From Anastatus disparis (Eukaryota; Arthropoda; Insecta; Hymenoptera; Eupelmidae): a stretch of DNA of 64,000 bases. The stretch is taken from the NCBI GenBank assembly GCA_017163975.1, contig JAFFSR010000244.1, positions 12,215,501-12,279,500 of the forward strand. The letters run 5' to 3'. The translations under genes and the position numbers were made by a program. Positions 1-10,518 of this stretch are shown piece by piece (positions within the stretch are counted from its first letter, which is position 1; each line of letters begins with the position of its first letter). The notes beneath the pieces were generated by a model. It was given only the letters and a program-made list of their open reading frames with translations. It was not told the origin of the DNA and did not search any database.

Positions 1-310
1 AGTGGTTGATTTAAGCTCAACGTGTGCGAAATGAATTACTTCGCACTCAAAAGAGAATAAAAGAAGTTTCCTTCAACTTGTCATGCTTGACTCGCGTAAT
101 TTTCGTCCTTGCTTCGCTCAGGCGACAAACTTCACACTCGTCGAGGACATCGTTTAGCAAATATATATTGCACTCCGTCAAAAAATATAGGGTTCGATAC
201 AACTATGCGTCGTAGACGATTATCGCACGGGTATTTTTGTCACCCAAGCGAAGCGAAACTATACTCGTGCAAGAATCACCCACTTCGCACACTTGTATCG
301 AAACAAATAA
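1..310. repeat. Fold-back element, core-bearing family, probably truncated at window edge
   Basis: Two copies of the GC-rich core found in the other fold-back elements face each other here. One is on the + strand near 107-130 (CTTGCTTCGCTCAGGCGACA), the other on the - strand near 237-259. They are surrounded by short self-complementary blocks such as GTGTGCGAA and TTCGCAC. The right end, TATCGAAACAAATAA, resembles the right end of the element at 56.9-57.0 kb. Open frames across this stretch have no codon character and I do not treat them as genes. Confidence 0.5.
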
Positions 311-524
311 AATAATTGTACTGTTATAATGTAAGATAATAATTAAAATTTTCTTTCTGTTCACCAGCATCCAAAATATTATACTTCCATGTGCCTATAT
401 TTTTCATTTAATTAATAATGAACATACGCTTCTCAACGTTATTTGGTCATATAATCAATATCTCGAATATGGACTGTATTTCTATTATTTTACGCTCAAA
501 AGAAGAAGAAATTTCAACAACACT

Positions 525-977
525 ATGTACTATTGCATATTTGTAACATCGCTTATTAAGTTAATATGTCTATTATTTTTACCATCCGTGGAAAGGCAAA
601 TAAAAAATTACATGAATGATTCGCTCATATCATTTACTCTTCTTTTTATCTATCACTTGTATGTTAAGAACAAAAGTGATTGGCATAAAACCTTTGAAGA
701 AGATGAAGCTGACAAAAATAAAACTTCAACATCAAAAAGCGATGACAATGCAATAAAAGAAGATGAGAATATAAATCAATTGGAAAATGAAAAGACAGAG
801 TCTTCCTCATCGTCGGTTAGCGAAAGTGAATGGGACATAGTTGATAATGATAAAATTAATAATGAAAATGAAACAACTGCAGAAAGCAGCTTGCTAAAAA
901 ATAATGATTTGGATCAAATTAAGAATAATGAGGCAGAAGAATTAACAAGTCCAAAATCGATAATCGACAAAAAGAAT
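525..977 (+). CDS. Candidate exon of an unidentified gene with acidic, LIR-like tail (partial)
   Basis: An open frame runs from 525 to a good donor (AAT|GTGAGT) at 978. Only the part after about 660 looks protein-like: it is very rich in Asp, Glu, Asn, Lys and Ser, with a serine run followed by SESEWDIVDND. The upstream part is hydrophobic (about residues 1-50, possibly one or two membrane segments) and its start is uncertain. ATG at 525 is simply the first one in frame. A splice acceptor at 2287 (TTTTTTACAG) follows an inserted element; joined in phase 0 it gives a stop after one codon, so this could be the penultimate exon of a gene that begins left of the window. The W-x-x-V motif in an acidic, Ser-rich context resembles an LC3-interacting region, as in ER-phagy receptors, but that is inference from one short motif. 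I do not recognise the gene. Confidence 0.35.
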
Positions 978-1062
978 GTGAGTTTTATTATTAATTTAAC
1001 ATATTTTCAATTTCAATACTTCTCTAATTCTTTTTTTCATTTAAAATATAAAGCTCTTTTAA

Positions 1063-2203
1063 GAGGCTGTTGGAACTAAATTGGTGATTTAGTTCGATGC
1101 TTATGATTAATGTTTATTATAATCATTTATTTACTTATTCACTCGGCAAAAATATTGTTATTGAAATAGTTCAAGCAACAAAAATATACAAAATATCATC
1201 GTAATGCGAAAAATACCAACTAGACATGTAGGGTAGATGTGGGTATTACAGCGGAATCGACGTATGATGAATTTTTAACTCATAAATTAAAGCTTATAGA
1301 TGAAGAAAACTTATCACTTTTATTTTTAATAAAATATTTGAACATTGATTAACTAGAAAAAAATTAATTTAGCATTTAATTATAGAGTTAAAATTAAGAA
1401 AAAACGAATTTAAAATATTATGTATTTGTGGCTATTGCTGCGGCCGTGTTTCTAATGCTGTGTGCCAGTTACTATTGACACTTTTATATATTCCGTTCGA
1501 AAAGTTGAGGTTAGGTTAACCACGTGTTATAATAATAAAAGGATGCCACAGTAATTCATATTTGGTGATTTTAATGACGCATAATACTAAGGTGTGAAAT
1601 TAAAATATTAAATACGTGCTAGGTGAAATTTTCAAAAAATATATAACAAGCAAAGACATATTTTATTTAATAATGATGTTATTTTACATAAAAAAGAATA
1701 AAAACAGAAAATATTGTCAAATTTAGGATGCATACGTGATCGCGATTTTACGAAATTTATCAAGATTTTAGAACAGTTCAATTTCAAATAACCAATATTA
1801 AATATTTTTAGACTTTTTTTGTGAGATATATTTTTTTAAATATTAAATAATACTTATAATATTTGATTATGCATTCAAATATTATTTATGGACTTGGAAA
1901 AAATTATTTTTACAAATTTTATATGAAAAAACAGTAATTAGCACCTCCGTAGCAATACCCACATCTACCCTATCACATGCAAACAGCTGCCGCGTCGACT
2001 TTTGTCTAATGATTACAATTATTATTTTTTCGATGACATTATTCGCTTCACGAAAATATTTTGTATATTTTTATCGCTTAAACGATTTAAAATTATTTTT
2101 TATGTAAACGGTTAGAGAAAATGATTAAATTTTTGCCACGTGAACAAGTCAATGAATTATTATAAGTACTCAACTAAGTTACCAATTTGATTCAGACGGC
2201 CTC
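1063..2203. mobile_element. TTAA-flanked inverted-repeat element (family N, copy 1)
   Basis: TTAA tetranucleotides at 1059-1062 and 2204-2207 flank a sequence that begins GAGGCTGTTGGAACTAAATT and ends with the inverted counterpart (GAGGCCGTCTGAATCAAATT on the other strand). The arms stay alignable for about 200 bp, through CGGCAAAAAT and AAAATATACAAAATAT. They include a perfect inner block, GTAGGGTAGATGTGGGTATT, near 1229 and inverted near 1953-1972. No transposase frame is visible, so this is a non-autonomous element. The duplicated TTAA is typical of piggyBac-type insertion. Related arms occur at 46245-46549 and 60676-60865. Confidence 0.65.
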
Positions 2204-2287
2204 TTAAGTTAATAACGCATAATATGTAAAAGACAAATGATTAAAATTTGTTATTATCAAAATAATGTTTATTATATTTTTTTACAG

Positions 2288-3640
2288 TTATAAACTTGTA
2301 CCAATTATTGTCAGAAAAAGGAGAGATGATAAAAAACATCGCTGTGAACCGAAAGTATATTTTCTTGATGTTACCAAAATTCAATTTTAAAAGTATAAGT
2401 TAAAACATTGCTATTTTGAATACATTTCTATAAGAATAGAAAAAGCTATTTAATAAGTAAAAGGCGCTTCTGGGTAAGCCATTGTGCCTAAAAATGACAA
2501 ATGATAAATATTTTATACGTTTTTTGTATATATTATCAAATAATGATAAATATATTATTTATAAAAATCATTAATGTATTAATTTTAAAACATAACTATA
2601 TAAAAATTTTTCAAAAAAATTTTTATACTATAAAAATGTACATTTTATTTTGTAATAAAAAACATTTACCTGTACTCCTATGTGTTATATTTTTTTATGG
2701 AAATTGTTTAGAAAATTAACACTAATTTTTGGAGATTGTATATAAGCTGACTTTATAAGCTGTATTGTGATCCTGACAATACTTATTAACCAAATCACTA
2801 AAAGAGAACAAGAATTATTAATTTAATTGGTTTGAAATGTGTTTTTTTTTTGACATTTTGTACCATAATTGTATTACGTATATTTATAGGTATATTAGAT
2901 ATGTCATTATTTAAAAGATGTATAATAAATAGTTTTCATAAAAAGTATTCATAATTTACTACCGTAGTTGTGATTTTGATTAACGTTCTAATCTTTTTGA
3001 TTTTCACAATAAGGTGCATTTTTCGATAAGTTTAAATTTTGAACAAAAAATTTTTTATTTTATTTTAAAAAAACTATCTTTTTATTACTAAATTATAAAC
3101 GGAAATGCTAAAAGTTCTGTGATTCCATTTTATTTAATATGATTTATTATCTTAAATTTTTAAAACATTCACTAAATTTTATATTTATGAAAATTCGCTA
3201 AAATCATCTTAATTTATTTACAAATTTAAATCCTTATCTTGTTTTGTATTTCTTTTAACTTATTACATTGATAAATAATTTGTGTATTGAATATTTATGC
3301 TCGAATGTTTAATTAAATATTGAAAATGAGATTTTTTCCATTCAAACCTGATCACTTACCAATGAATTTGTATAACAATTATAAAGTAAATAAAAAGAGA
3401 AAATATATTGTTCATTGAAAAACGATTAATTGTTTTTATAAACACAACATGTGGACTATTTTTAAGTATGTTGGGTCACTTTTTAAAGAAATCCGTATTT
3501 ATAAAAATATATTTATTTAAATCTTATTGTTAAAATATAAGCTTTTTATTCTATCGTAAATTAATAATAAATTGCTCTATTTTTCTTCAAAGAAAAATCG
3601 ATAAGCCAGCAAAAATCTGAATCCAATTCCAATTCGAATC
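2288..3640. other. AT-rich non-coding stretch (possible 3' UTR then intergenic)
   Basis: After the candidate splice acceptor at 2287 all frames close quickly. The stretch is AT-rich with no repeat, RNA gene or conserved protein that I can recognise. If the acceptor is used, the beginning would be the 3' UTR of the partial upstream gene. Confidence 0.4.
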
Positions 3641-3649
3641 AGCTACGAA

Positions 3650-3823
3650 GGTTCCTATTCCAGTCGTCACGTACTTTACAGATGTCGCATCAGATCTTTC
3701 AAGAATTGTAAACTGATTATCGTAACATTTTTTGATCATCGCGAAAGCCTAAAGCTAAAACATAAACGTGTCGGCGACGACGGTCCTAAATCGTCGTCTG
3801 CCTGTAATTGAATAATTGGAAAG
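3650..3823 (+). promoter_or_regulatory. Probable mRpS5 promoter and 5' UTR
   Basis: This short patch is clearly richer in G and C than its surroundings and lies directly upstream of the mRpS5 start codon. No TATA box is evident, as is usual for housekeeping genes. An imperfect hairpin lies at about 3773-3802, with stem GGCGACGACG pairing to CGTCGTCTGCC around the loop GTCCTAAAT. The transcription start cannot be fixed from sequence. Confidence 0.4.
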
Positions 3824-5636
3824 ATGGCTTTTCGTTTATTAAAAGTTTATAGTTCATTTATTAAACCAGCAAAGCAATCTCTTCTATCAAATAATCGTAA
3901 ATAATTTATTAATTCTTAGTGCATTTAATTATGAATTGATTCGTAAACATTGAAAATTTTAAAACAATAAATAAATGTTTTTTTAATTAATTTTCTAATT
4001 GATTAATGTTTAATTATTTTAATTTTCAGCTATTTTAAAAAATATTGCTGGTGAAAATTTGAATTTTCTTAAAATACAAACACCCATAACATGTTCAGTG
4101 AGGTTAACCTCTTTTTTTGCCAAAAGTAAGTTTATCCATTTTTTATGTTATTTTATATTAATTATTTAACAAAATTTAATTTAAAAAATAATATTTTAGA
4201 TACTGCTGATACTTTATGGAAAGGTGTCACAAGTGTCAGTAATGCTGGTAGACAGAGAGGTAGAGGAAAATCAGTAAAAAGATTCAAAGATTTGAATAGA
4301 GGACAAATGATTGGTGATGGAAAGATTAACATAAGGTGGCCTGGTTTGAATGCACCCATCACACAAGGTAAAACTGTTATGAAGCAAGAAATGTTACCAG
4401 AAAATACTGAGAAACAGGCAAAACTGATACAATTAAGAGATTCAATGGGAGCTCGTAGATCAAGACGTGTACATCCTTTAGAAAGAGGTTGGACGAGTTT
4501 TCATTATGGTGGGCGTAGTGTAGGACCACCAGATCCTGTTAATGATGGTAAAAATTTTATGTTTTATTTTGCAAAGAAAATATTTAATGCAAACATTTTT
4601 AATTTTGATTAAATATAATTGTTTCTTTGAATAAATTTTTTATATGTATTAATTTTTTAATAGAAACTTTTGAAGGCTTCGATAGCAAAATCATAGAACA
4701 CAAAATGGTTAGTCATATGACAGGAAATTTAGGACGAAGAAGACAAGTAAGTTCATTTGTGATCACTGGTAATAAAAATGGATTGGTTGGATTTGGCAGA
4801 GGTAAATCATTAGATGCCAGAATTGCTATACGAATAGCAAAAAATAGAGCAGGAGCTAAATTAATGTATGTTCCATTATACCAAAATCATACAGGTATAA
4901 TATATTTTAATGCTATATTATTTGATCTACATATTTAATGATTTGTTAAAATTTAACACTATTCTTTTTAAACTGTAGTGTTTCATGACTTCTTTTCACA
5001 ATTTGGAAAAACAAAAATATTTGTAAGTAAAAAACCTGAAGGATATGGTTTGGTTTGCCATAGAGCTGTCAAAGTTGCTTGTGAGATGATTGGCATAAAA
5101 GATCTTCATGCAAAGATAGAAGGTTCCATTCATTATCAAAATATTATTAAAGCTTTCTTAATAGGCCTTTTAAGACAGGTAATTAATTAATCAAACTTTT
5201 TTAACTAAAAAAAAGAACATTTTCATTAAAAAAAATTCATTCTATTAATTAACAGAAATCACATCAAGAATTAGCTGATGAAAAAAAGTTGCATTTAGTA
5301 GAATTCAGAAAAGAATATAATAATTATCCAAAAATTGTTGCTTCACCATCAGTAGTCAGGAAACCAGAAGAAATAAAATCTACAGAAATAATGGATTTTA
5401 CGCAATATGTTCTAGGAGGCAAAGTTGTTTTAAAAAGGCAGAAATTTCCAAAATTTTATACAAAATCTTATGGATATTATCTTCATAGATGTAAAATGGA
5501 ATACTTAAGAAATCAAGATTCAGTAAGAATCCGAACAGTGGCTCAATATGGTTCTTTACAGAGTTTCTTAACAGAGCAATATCCAGAAGCACAGCCACAA
5601 ACTTATCATAGTAGAAAAAAAGATGTAGAAGAATAA
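3824..5636 (+). CDS. mRpS5: Mitochondrial small ribosomal subunit protein uS5m (mRpS5), 6 exons
   Basis: Component of the mitochondrial ribosomal small subunit. It should line the mRNA entry region like bacterial uS5. Exons by eye: 3824-3896, 4030-4125, 4200-4547, 4664-4894, 4979-5178 and 5256-5636, total 1329 nt in frame (442 codons plus TAA), matching the size of animal MRPS5. Residues 1 to about 56 are basic and hydroxylated, fitting a mitochondrial targeting sequence. The S5 N-terminal (dsRNA-binding-like) domain is about residues 180-245, including VGFGRGKS and AKNRAGAK. The S5 C-terminal domain is about 250-300, with KPEGYGLVCHRAVK and GIKDLHAKIEGS. The C-terminal extension contains LADEKKLHLVEFR and VASPS, as in the animal mitochondrial family. 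All introns are GT-AG. The start ATG sits just after a short GC-rich promoter. The gene runs in the same direction as the BIRC6 homologue downstream and nothing suggests damage. Confidence 0.93.
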
Positions 5637-5656
5637 TTCTTTATATTTATGTAAAT

Positions 5657-5662
5657 AATAAA
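5657..5662 (+). terminator. Polyadenylation signal of mRpS5
   Basis: An AATAAA hexamer lies about 20 nt past the mRpS5 stop codon (GTAAATAATAAAAG), followed by T-rich sequence. The 3' UTR would be very short. Confidence 0.6.
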
Positions 5663-5689
5663 AGTTATTAATGTTTATAAAATTAGTTT

Positions 5690-6300
5690 ATTTTTTTTGA
5701 GGTCCTTCCAATTGAATACTTAAATCAAAATTTCAAACATTTCAAATTATAGAATAGTCATAAATTGAAAATTCTTTTGATATTTTATTAATTAAAACTA
5801 TATTTATTTCTTTATAAGAAATTTAATATATTTTTCTAATTTAACACTGTAACTGAAAATAAACTTATCAATATTTTTTAATTTTTAATAAGAATTTTTA
5901 AAACAAATACGAAAATTATCAATTGAGTATTTTTAGATTATGTAAATAATTAAATTGATTTTTATGAATAATAAATCTTTCAATTCCCATAAAAAACATA
6001 CAAAAAGAAAAAGTATTGTAATAAATGAAGGTGTCATTCAAAATTCGAGGAAAAATTTTGAAAATAATCCATTGGTATTTAATCTCGCGCCTATGGAATC
6101 TGAAACTCTTCTTAACATTATCTTATGATTAGTAAATATGATACTTAATCTGCTGAAAGAAAAATTATAACTTCATCATTTTATCATCATAAACATAAAT
6201 TTTATTGAAAATTGCTGAAAATTAAAATTGTTCAATTTCCTCATATTACTTTCAGATCAGATTTTTATTCTTCTTGGTGAAAAATATAAAGTACCTATGT
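5690..6300. other. Intergenic AT-rich DNA between mRpS5 and BIRC6 homologue
   Basis: No gene, RNA or clear repeat is visible. The stretch is strongly AT-rich up to about 6300, where composition changes sharply into the GC-richer promoter of the next gene. Confidence 0.5.
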
Positions 6301-6971
6301 TTATTTCTCCCCTCCCTCAAACCAAACTAAATTGCACTTTCGGGTGCTACGCGCGGGCGCTTGATTCTTGATGATTGTACAAAAAATATATCTATATATA
6401 TAAAGACAATCCATAGATGTTAGAGAATCCGAGTGTTGGAGAGCTGGTGCTTTGGCTGGTATGTGACGTTCTATTTCAAAGATGGCGTGTTGTAGAGCAC
6501 GAGCTGCGCCATGTTTTTCATTCGTGTGTGATGTTCTCGCGATGCTGCTACAGCGAGAGAACTAAAGGCAACGACAGAGAGAAGAAGAAGGACGAACGAG
6601 CGAAGAAGAAAGGAAAAGCTAAAAAAGAGAAAGAAAAACTATCAAAGGAGAAAAGCATTAAGAATAAAAAAAAAATCGACGAAGATAGATACAAGGTGAA
6701 GGGGGGAAAAGGAACGGACGCGCGGCAGTGCTGGTGTGTAGAGAAGGAAATAACTTTTTGGGATTCTACTAAATAGTTAGAAAAGAGAAAGAAAGAAAGA
6801 GCGAACAAGAGAGAGAAAGAAACGTGTATGTATATATGTGTGTATAGTGTTAGAAAAAGAGAAGAAACAGCTTTTAAAGTTAAACGTATATAAAAGCGAA
6901 AACATACATATAACAATCACGACGACGACGACGACGAAGACGAGGAGGACGGCCAGTAAGACTCGATTAAA
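6300..6971 (+). promoter_or_regulatory. Probable promoter and long purine-rich 5' UTR of BIRC6 homologue
   Basis: Composition rises in G+C, with several CpG sites (GCTACGCGCGGGCGC near 6347). CAAAGATGGCG at about 6477 matches the YY1/Pho-type core AAGATGGCG that is common in housekeeping promoters. Downstream the sequence becomes almost purely purine (GAGAAGAAGAAGGACGAACG and similar), ending in a GAC/GAA triplet run near 6919-6950, just before the ATG at 6972. An upstream open frame (6417-6776, basic and low in complexity) could lie in the leader if transcription starts before it. The transcription start site is unknown. Confidence 0.45.
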
Positions 6972-9900
6972 ATGGCCGATGACGATCCTTGGTTACTTAA
7001 GGAGGATGGTTTCTTAAATGTCGGCACTGAATGCAAACAGATTATTTATCATCCTAATCTTAATGTCCTCCTAATAACCACTGCCAGCGCCCAAGTTTAT
7101 GTATTCGACGTTAGCTCTGGAATTATCCTACAAAGATGTTCTTTATCCGGTAAGATTTTTTTTCTTTCTTACTTTTTCATTTTCAACAATCCTTACAGAA
7201 TTTTATCTATTTTTTATATCCAGTCTTCTTTCGATTGATTTCGTACTGTTACAATATTCGTATCATTAATATTTTTGTCTGATTAATTTTATAGGGCTGT
7301 TTGTCAAGGTCGCACTTTGGGAAATTAGAAAAATTTCCTTCAACACATTTTCGTTTCGTCCCAAACATAAATTCCTCCCTAGAGTCATGAATATTTTCTG
7401 TTGTTTCATCCTATTATTTTGATTCTATCATCAGACAAAATCCAACGATCCTTTACTTGTTGACGACAGTTATTTTTCATTTTTTTTTTCGTTTTCGCCT
7501 TAATGAAATTTGATGATGCTTTGTTTCAACGAAATACCCACGTTTTTCATCATCGCGCTTTTCATCGCTTAATTTTACGTTTATTGCACTTAAACGTGTT
7601 TCTACTAGCTTTCCGATAATTCGTTAACGGACGCGCTTTGTAAAACATTGTCGTCAATTTATATCGCATGAAACACGATGTTTGTTTGTTTTTCTTTTGA
7701 TATCTGTTAACAGCATTGTAGCTATCACATGTTGAATTGATTTGCCTTTATATTATGTCATTAACATTTTTTTTTTGTTTTGTTTGGAGCTCATAACAGT
7801 TGAAATTTGACTGTTAAATACTTTGTTTTAAAATATTTAAAATTTTATTATAAGATTTGCTTAAAATATTTTATAATAAATCATTTAAGTAATATGTTGA
7901 AAAAACAATTGAATATTTATGAAATTAACATTAATTTTCATTATTAAAAACTTTTTTTCGTACAAAGTATATTTATAAAAAATTATAAAAATATTATTGT
8001 CATGATAAATTAATAGATTGTTATAAAAATTGATACTTTCCTGTTCTATTTAATCATTGACACTATTATATATGTTCTTTCATGAATATTAAACTTATTT
8101 CATGAAAATGAGAGGCATATATATTTTATATACAATGGTAATATTTGTTTCAATCAGTCAACTTTTAATTATCTCATTACTTTATGATCATATAACTGGG
8201 TTTGAATCAGCTGATTCAACTGAAAAGTATTTTTATTTTATAATTAAGAAATGCATGACTGGTAAAAAAATTAAAAAATATTTGTCATATACAAAAATAT
8301 TTCATTATAGACAATAATGAATTACTTATTATATTATATTATTTAATATTTGATTGAATCTTCGTTTTTTTTATTTTTCAATCTCTTAGATTTATTTATT
8401 TTTTTATAAATTTTCATATAAAATATAATTATTATTTACTGAAAATTATTTTATAGGTAAATCAGATGGTAAATTGCAAGGTTGTTATTTAGGCGAGGGA
8501 GTAGACAAAATATTATATACAGATGGCAGAGGAATTGGAGTTAGAAGTGATTGCAGTGGTGTCTTATTGTTGGACACTATATTGCAGATGCCTGTTTTCA
8601 GAAATGAAGACACGGTGAAATTAGAAATGTTACTCTCGGAAGCTATACTGTTGCAACATTGTTTGCGATCAGTAGAACTTCCGGGAGTTGATCATGTCCA
8701 AGAAGTATTACAGGAATTGTCTACTAATATTGCTTTTGCCAAAACACAAAAGAAAAAAGGAATTAAAGCTCAAAAAGTAAGAAAGAATATCAGCATTTTA
8801 TTATCTTCATTTAAATCTAAGTTAAATCGATTAGATAACCTATTGGTATTTAAAAAGAAACGTTATAAATTTAGTTTACCAATATAAATTAAAGATATAA
8901 CCTTACTATAATATTATTAAATATAAACTTTATTATTCTTTTTCTCATTTAAAATAAAATTTTATCATATTTTATTTACAGTGGAATACAATATGTTTGG
9001 AATTGCCGCATGGGGCATTAAAACTTGTATGTTCAAATTTGGTGATGGATTTGAAAAGGCAAAATAAATACATACCTGCATTACCTATAGCTTCTGCCAT
9101 TAGTGAAAGACTTAATGGCCTACTTCCTGGCCTTGTTATGGAAAGTGGAACCGATGATAAAGTTTTAATGTTTAGTGAAGCAGCTCGTCGAGATACATTT
9201 TCTAAATGGCCCCACATGAATTACAAGTTAGTTTTTTTATGTATTATACTAATTAATATATTACATTACTAATATAAATATTAAACTACTCTTTTTTTTC
9301 ATAGTAAAAACTTTATTTCTTTCTACCAAATGGTTAAATTTAACTTTCGAATTTTCATGGAAAATAATGGATTTACAAAGACAATAATTACATAAATCTA
9401 TTTTTATTTCAGAAATAAAAATCGGAAATTTAAAAAATAATTCGATAATTTGAAAAAAAAAAAATTTAAATACATTTTTTTGTGCCAATATTTTATTTAA
9501 TTTTAAGACAATGTTACAGATTATTCAATTTCATAATCCTTATAAGACAAGACAAAAGTTATTTAAATATTTTAATACTTGAATCATGATCAATTCTCAA
9601 TCAATTAATATTTTATAATTGGTACTGATTTGAATTACTTTTCATTTGAATAAATCAAACTGTTTTTTGTATTACGAAATATTAATTATTTTTACTAGTT
9701 AGACAATATATACATAATATAAAAAAATATCTTGATAATACATAGATATTATTTTTTTCTAAACATTAATCATTAATAATATAAATATAAAAGATAAAAT
9801 ATGACTCATATTTCAAATAAGAATGAAAGTGTGCAAATATACATGACATGAGCAGAATGCACATTTATTTTTCTCATGACTTTTATATATGTATAATATA

Positions 9901-10518
9901 ATCTAAGTTTAAAATGATATTAGCTATCAGCTCTTCAGAAATTGTAAAAATATTTAAATTTGTTGATTTTTATTTTCTAAATATCATTATTAACAAAAAC
10001 ATTCTATTAAGATACTGATAAATATGTTAATATTAATGTTCTATCTCTGCCATTTGCAATAAAATTTAAAATATTAATTTTAGATAATTTTTTATTTTTT
10101 CATTTGAATTAATTTTAGAAAATGTATTTTTGTTACTTAAATTATTTTAAAAAAAATTAAAATATATAATTATTGTAGGTGGGCACTGCCAGATCAAATG
10201 GCACAAGCAGGTTTTTATCATCATCCAAACTCAACAGGCGAAGATAGAGCAATGTGTTTTACATGTAGTGTTTGTCTTGTCTGTTGGGAGCCAACAGATG
10301 AACCATGGTCTGAACACGAAAGGCATTCACCAGCTTGTCCTTTCGTCAAAGGCGAATATACACAAAACGTACCACTTTCAGTTACATTGGCCACAGCTCC
10401 AGCTCAAGCTGCGGGCGATACCATTGATGTTATTGGCGCGACGAATGTTACTGGACTTATGTCTACGGCCTCCCATGCAGGATTCATCAGCGTATGGAAC
10501 GTGACTAACCAATTAAAG
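6972..10518 (+). CDS. Bruce: BIRC6 homologue exons 1-4: propeller start and BIR domain
   Basis: Exons 6972-7149, 8457-8776, 8982-9226 and 10179-10518 (residues 1 to about 361). Exons 1-3 encode the first propeller blades ([31 protein letters not shown]). The BIR domain spans the exon 3/4 junction. It opens with [14 protein letters not shown] in exon 3 and continues in exon 4 with [12 protein letters not shown], the zinc-ligand block [11 protein letters not shown], and [20 protein letters not shown], which supplies the His and last Cys. All ligands expected of a BIR are present. This domain binds IAP-binding motifs of caspase-9-like proteases and of Reaper/Smac-type antagonists. Exon 4 ends in further propeller sequence. 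Confidence 0.94.

Noticed and set aside
1..315. Two overlapping short open frames near the left edge
   Set aside because: Fold-back repeat sequence with CpG-containing core; translations have no protein character.
2501..2719. 72-residue open frame
   Set aside because: Composed almost entirely of Ile, Phe, Tyr, Asn and Lys, as AT-rich non-coding DNA gives by chance; no splice or start context.
6548..6916. 122-residue open frame on the minus strand
   Set aside because: A Ser/Phe/Leu-rich mirror of the purine-rich 5' leader; no domain or splice support.
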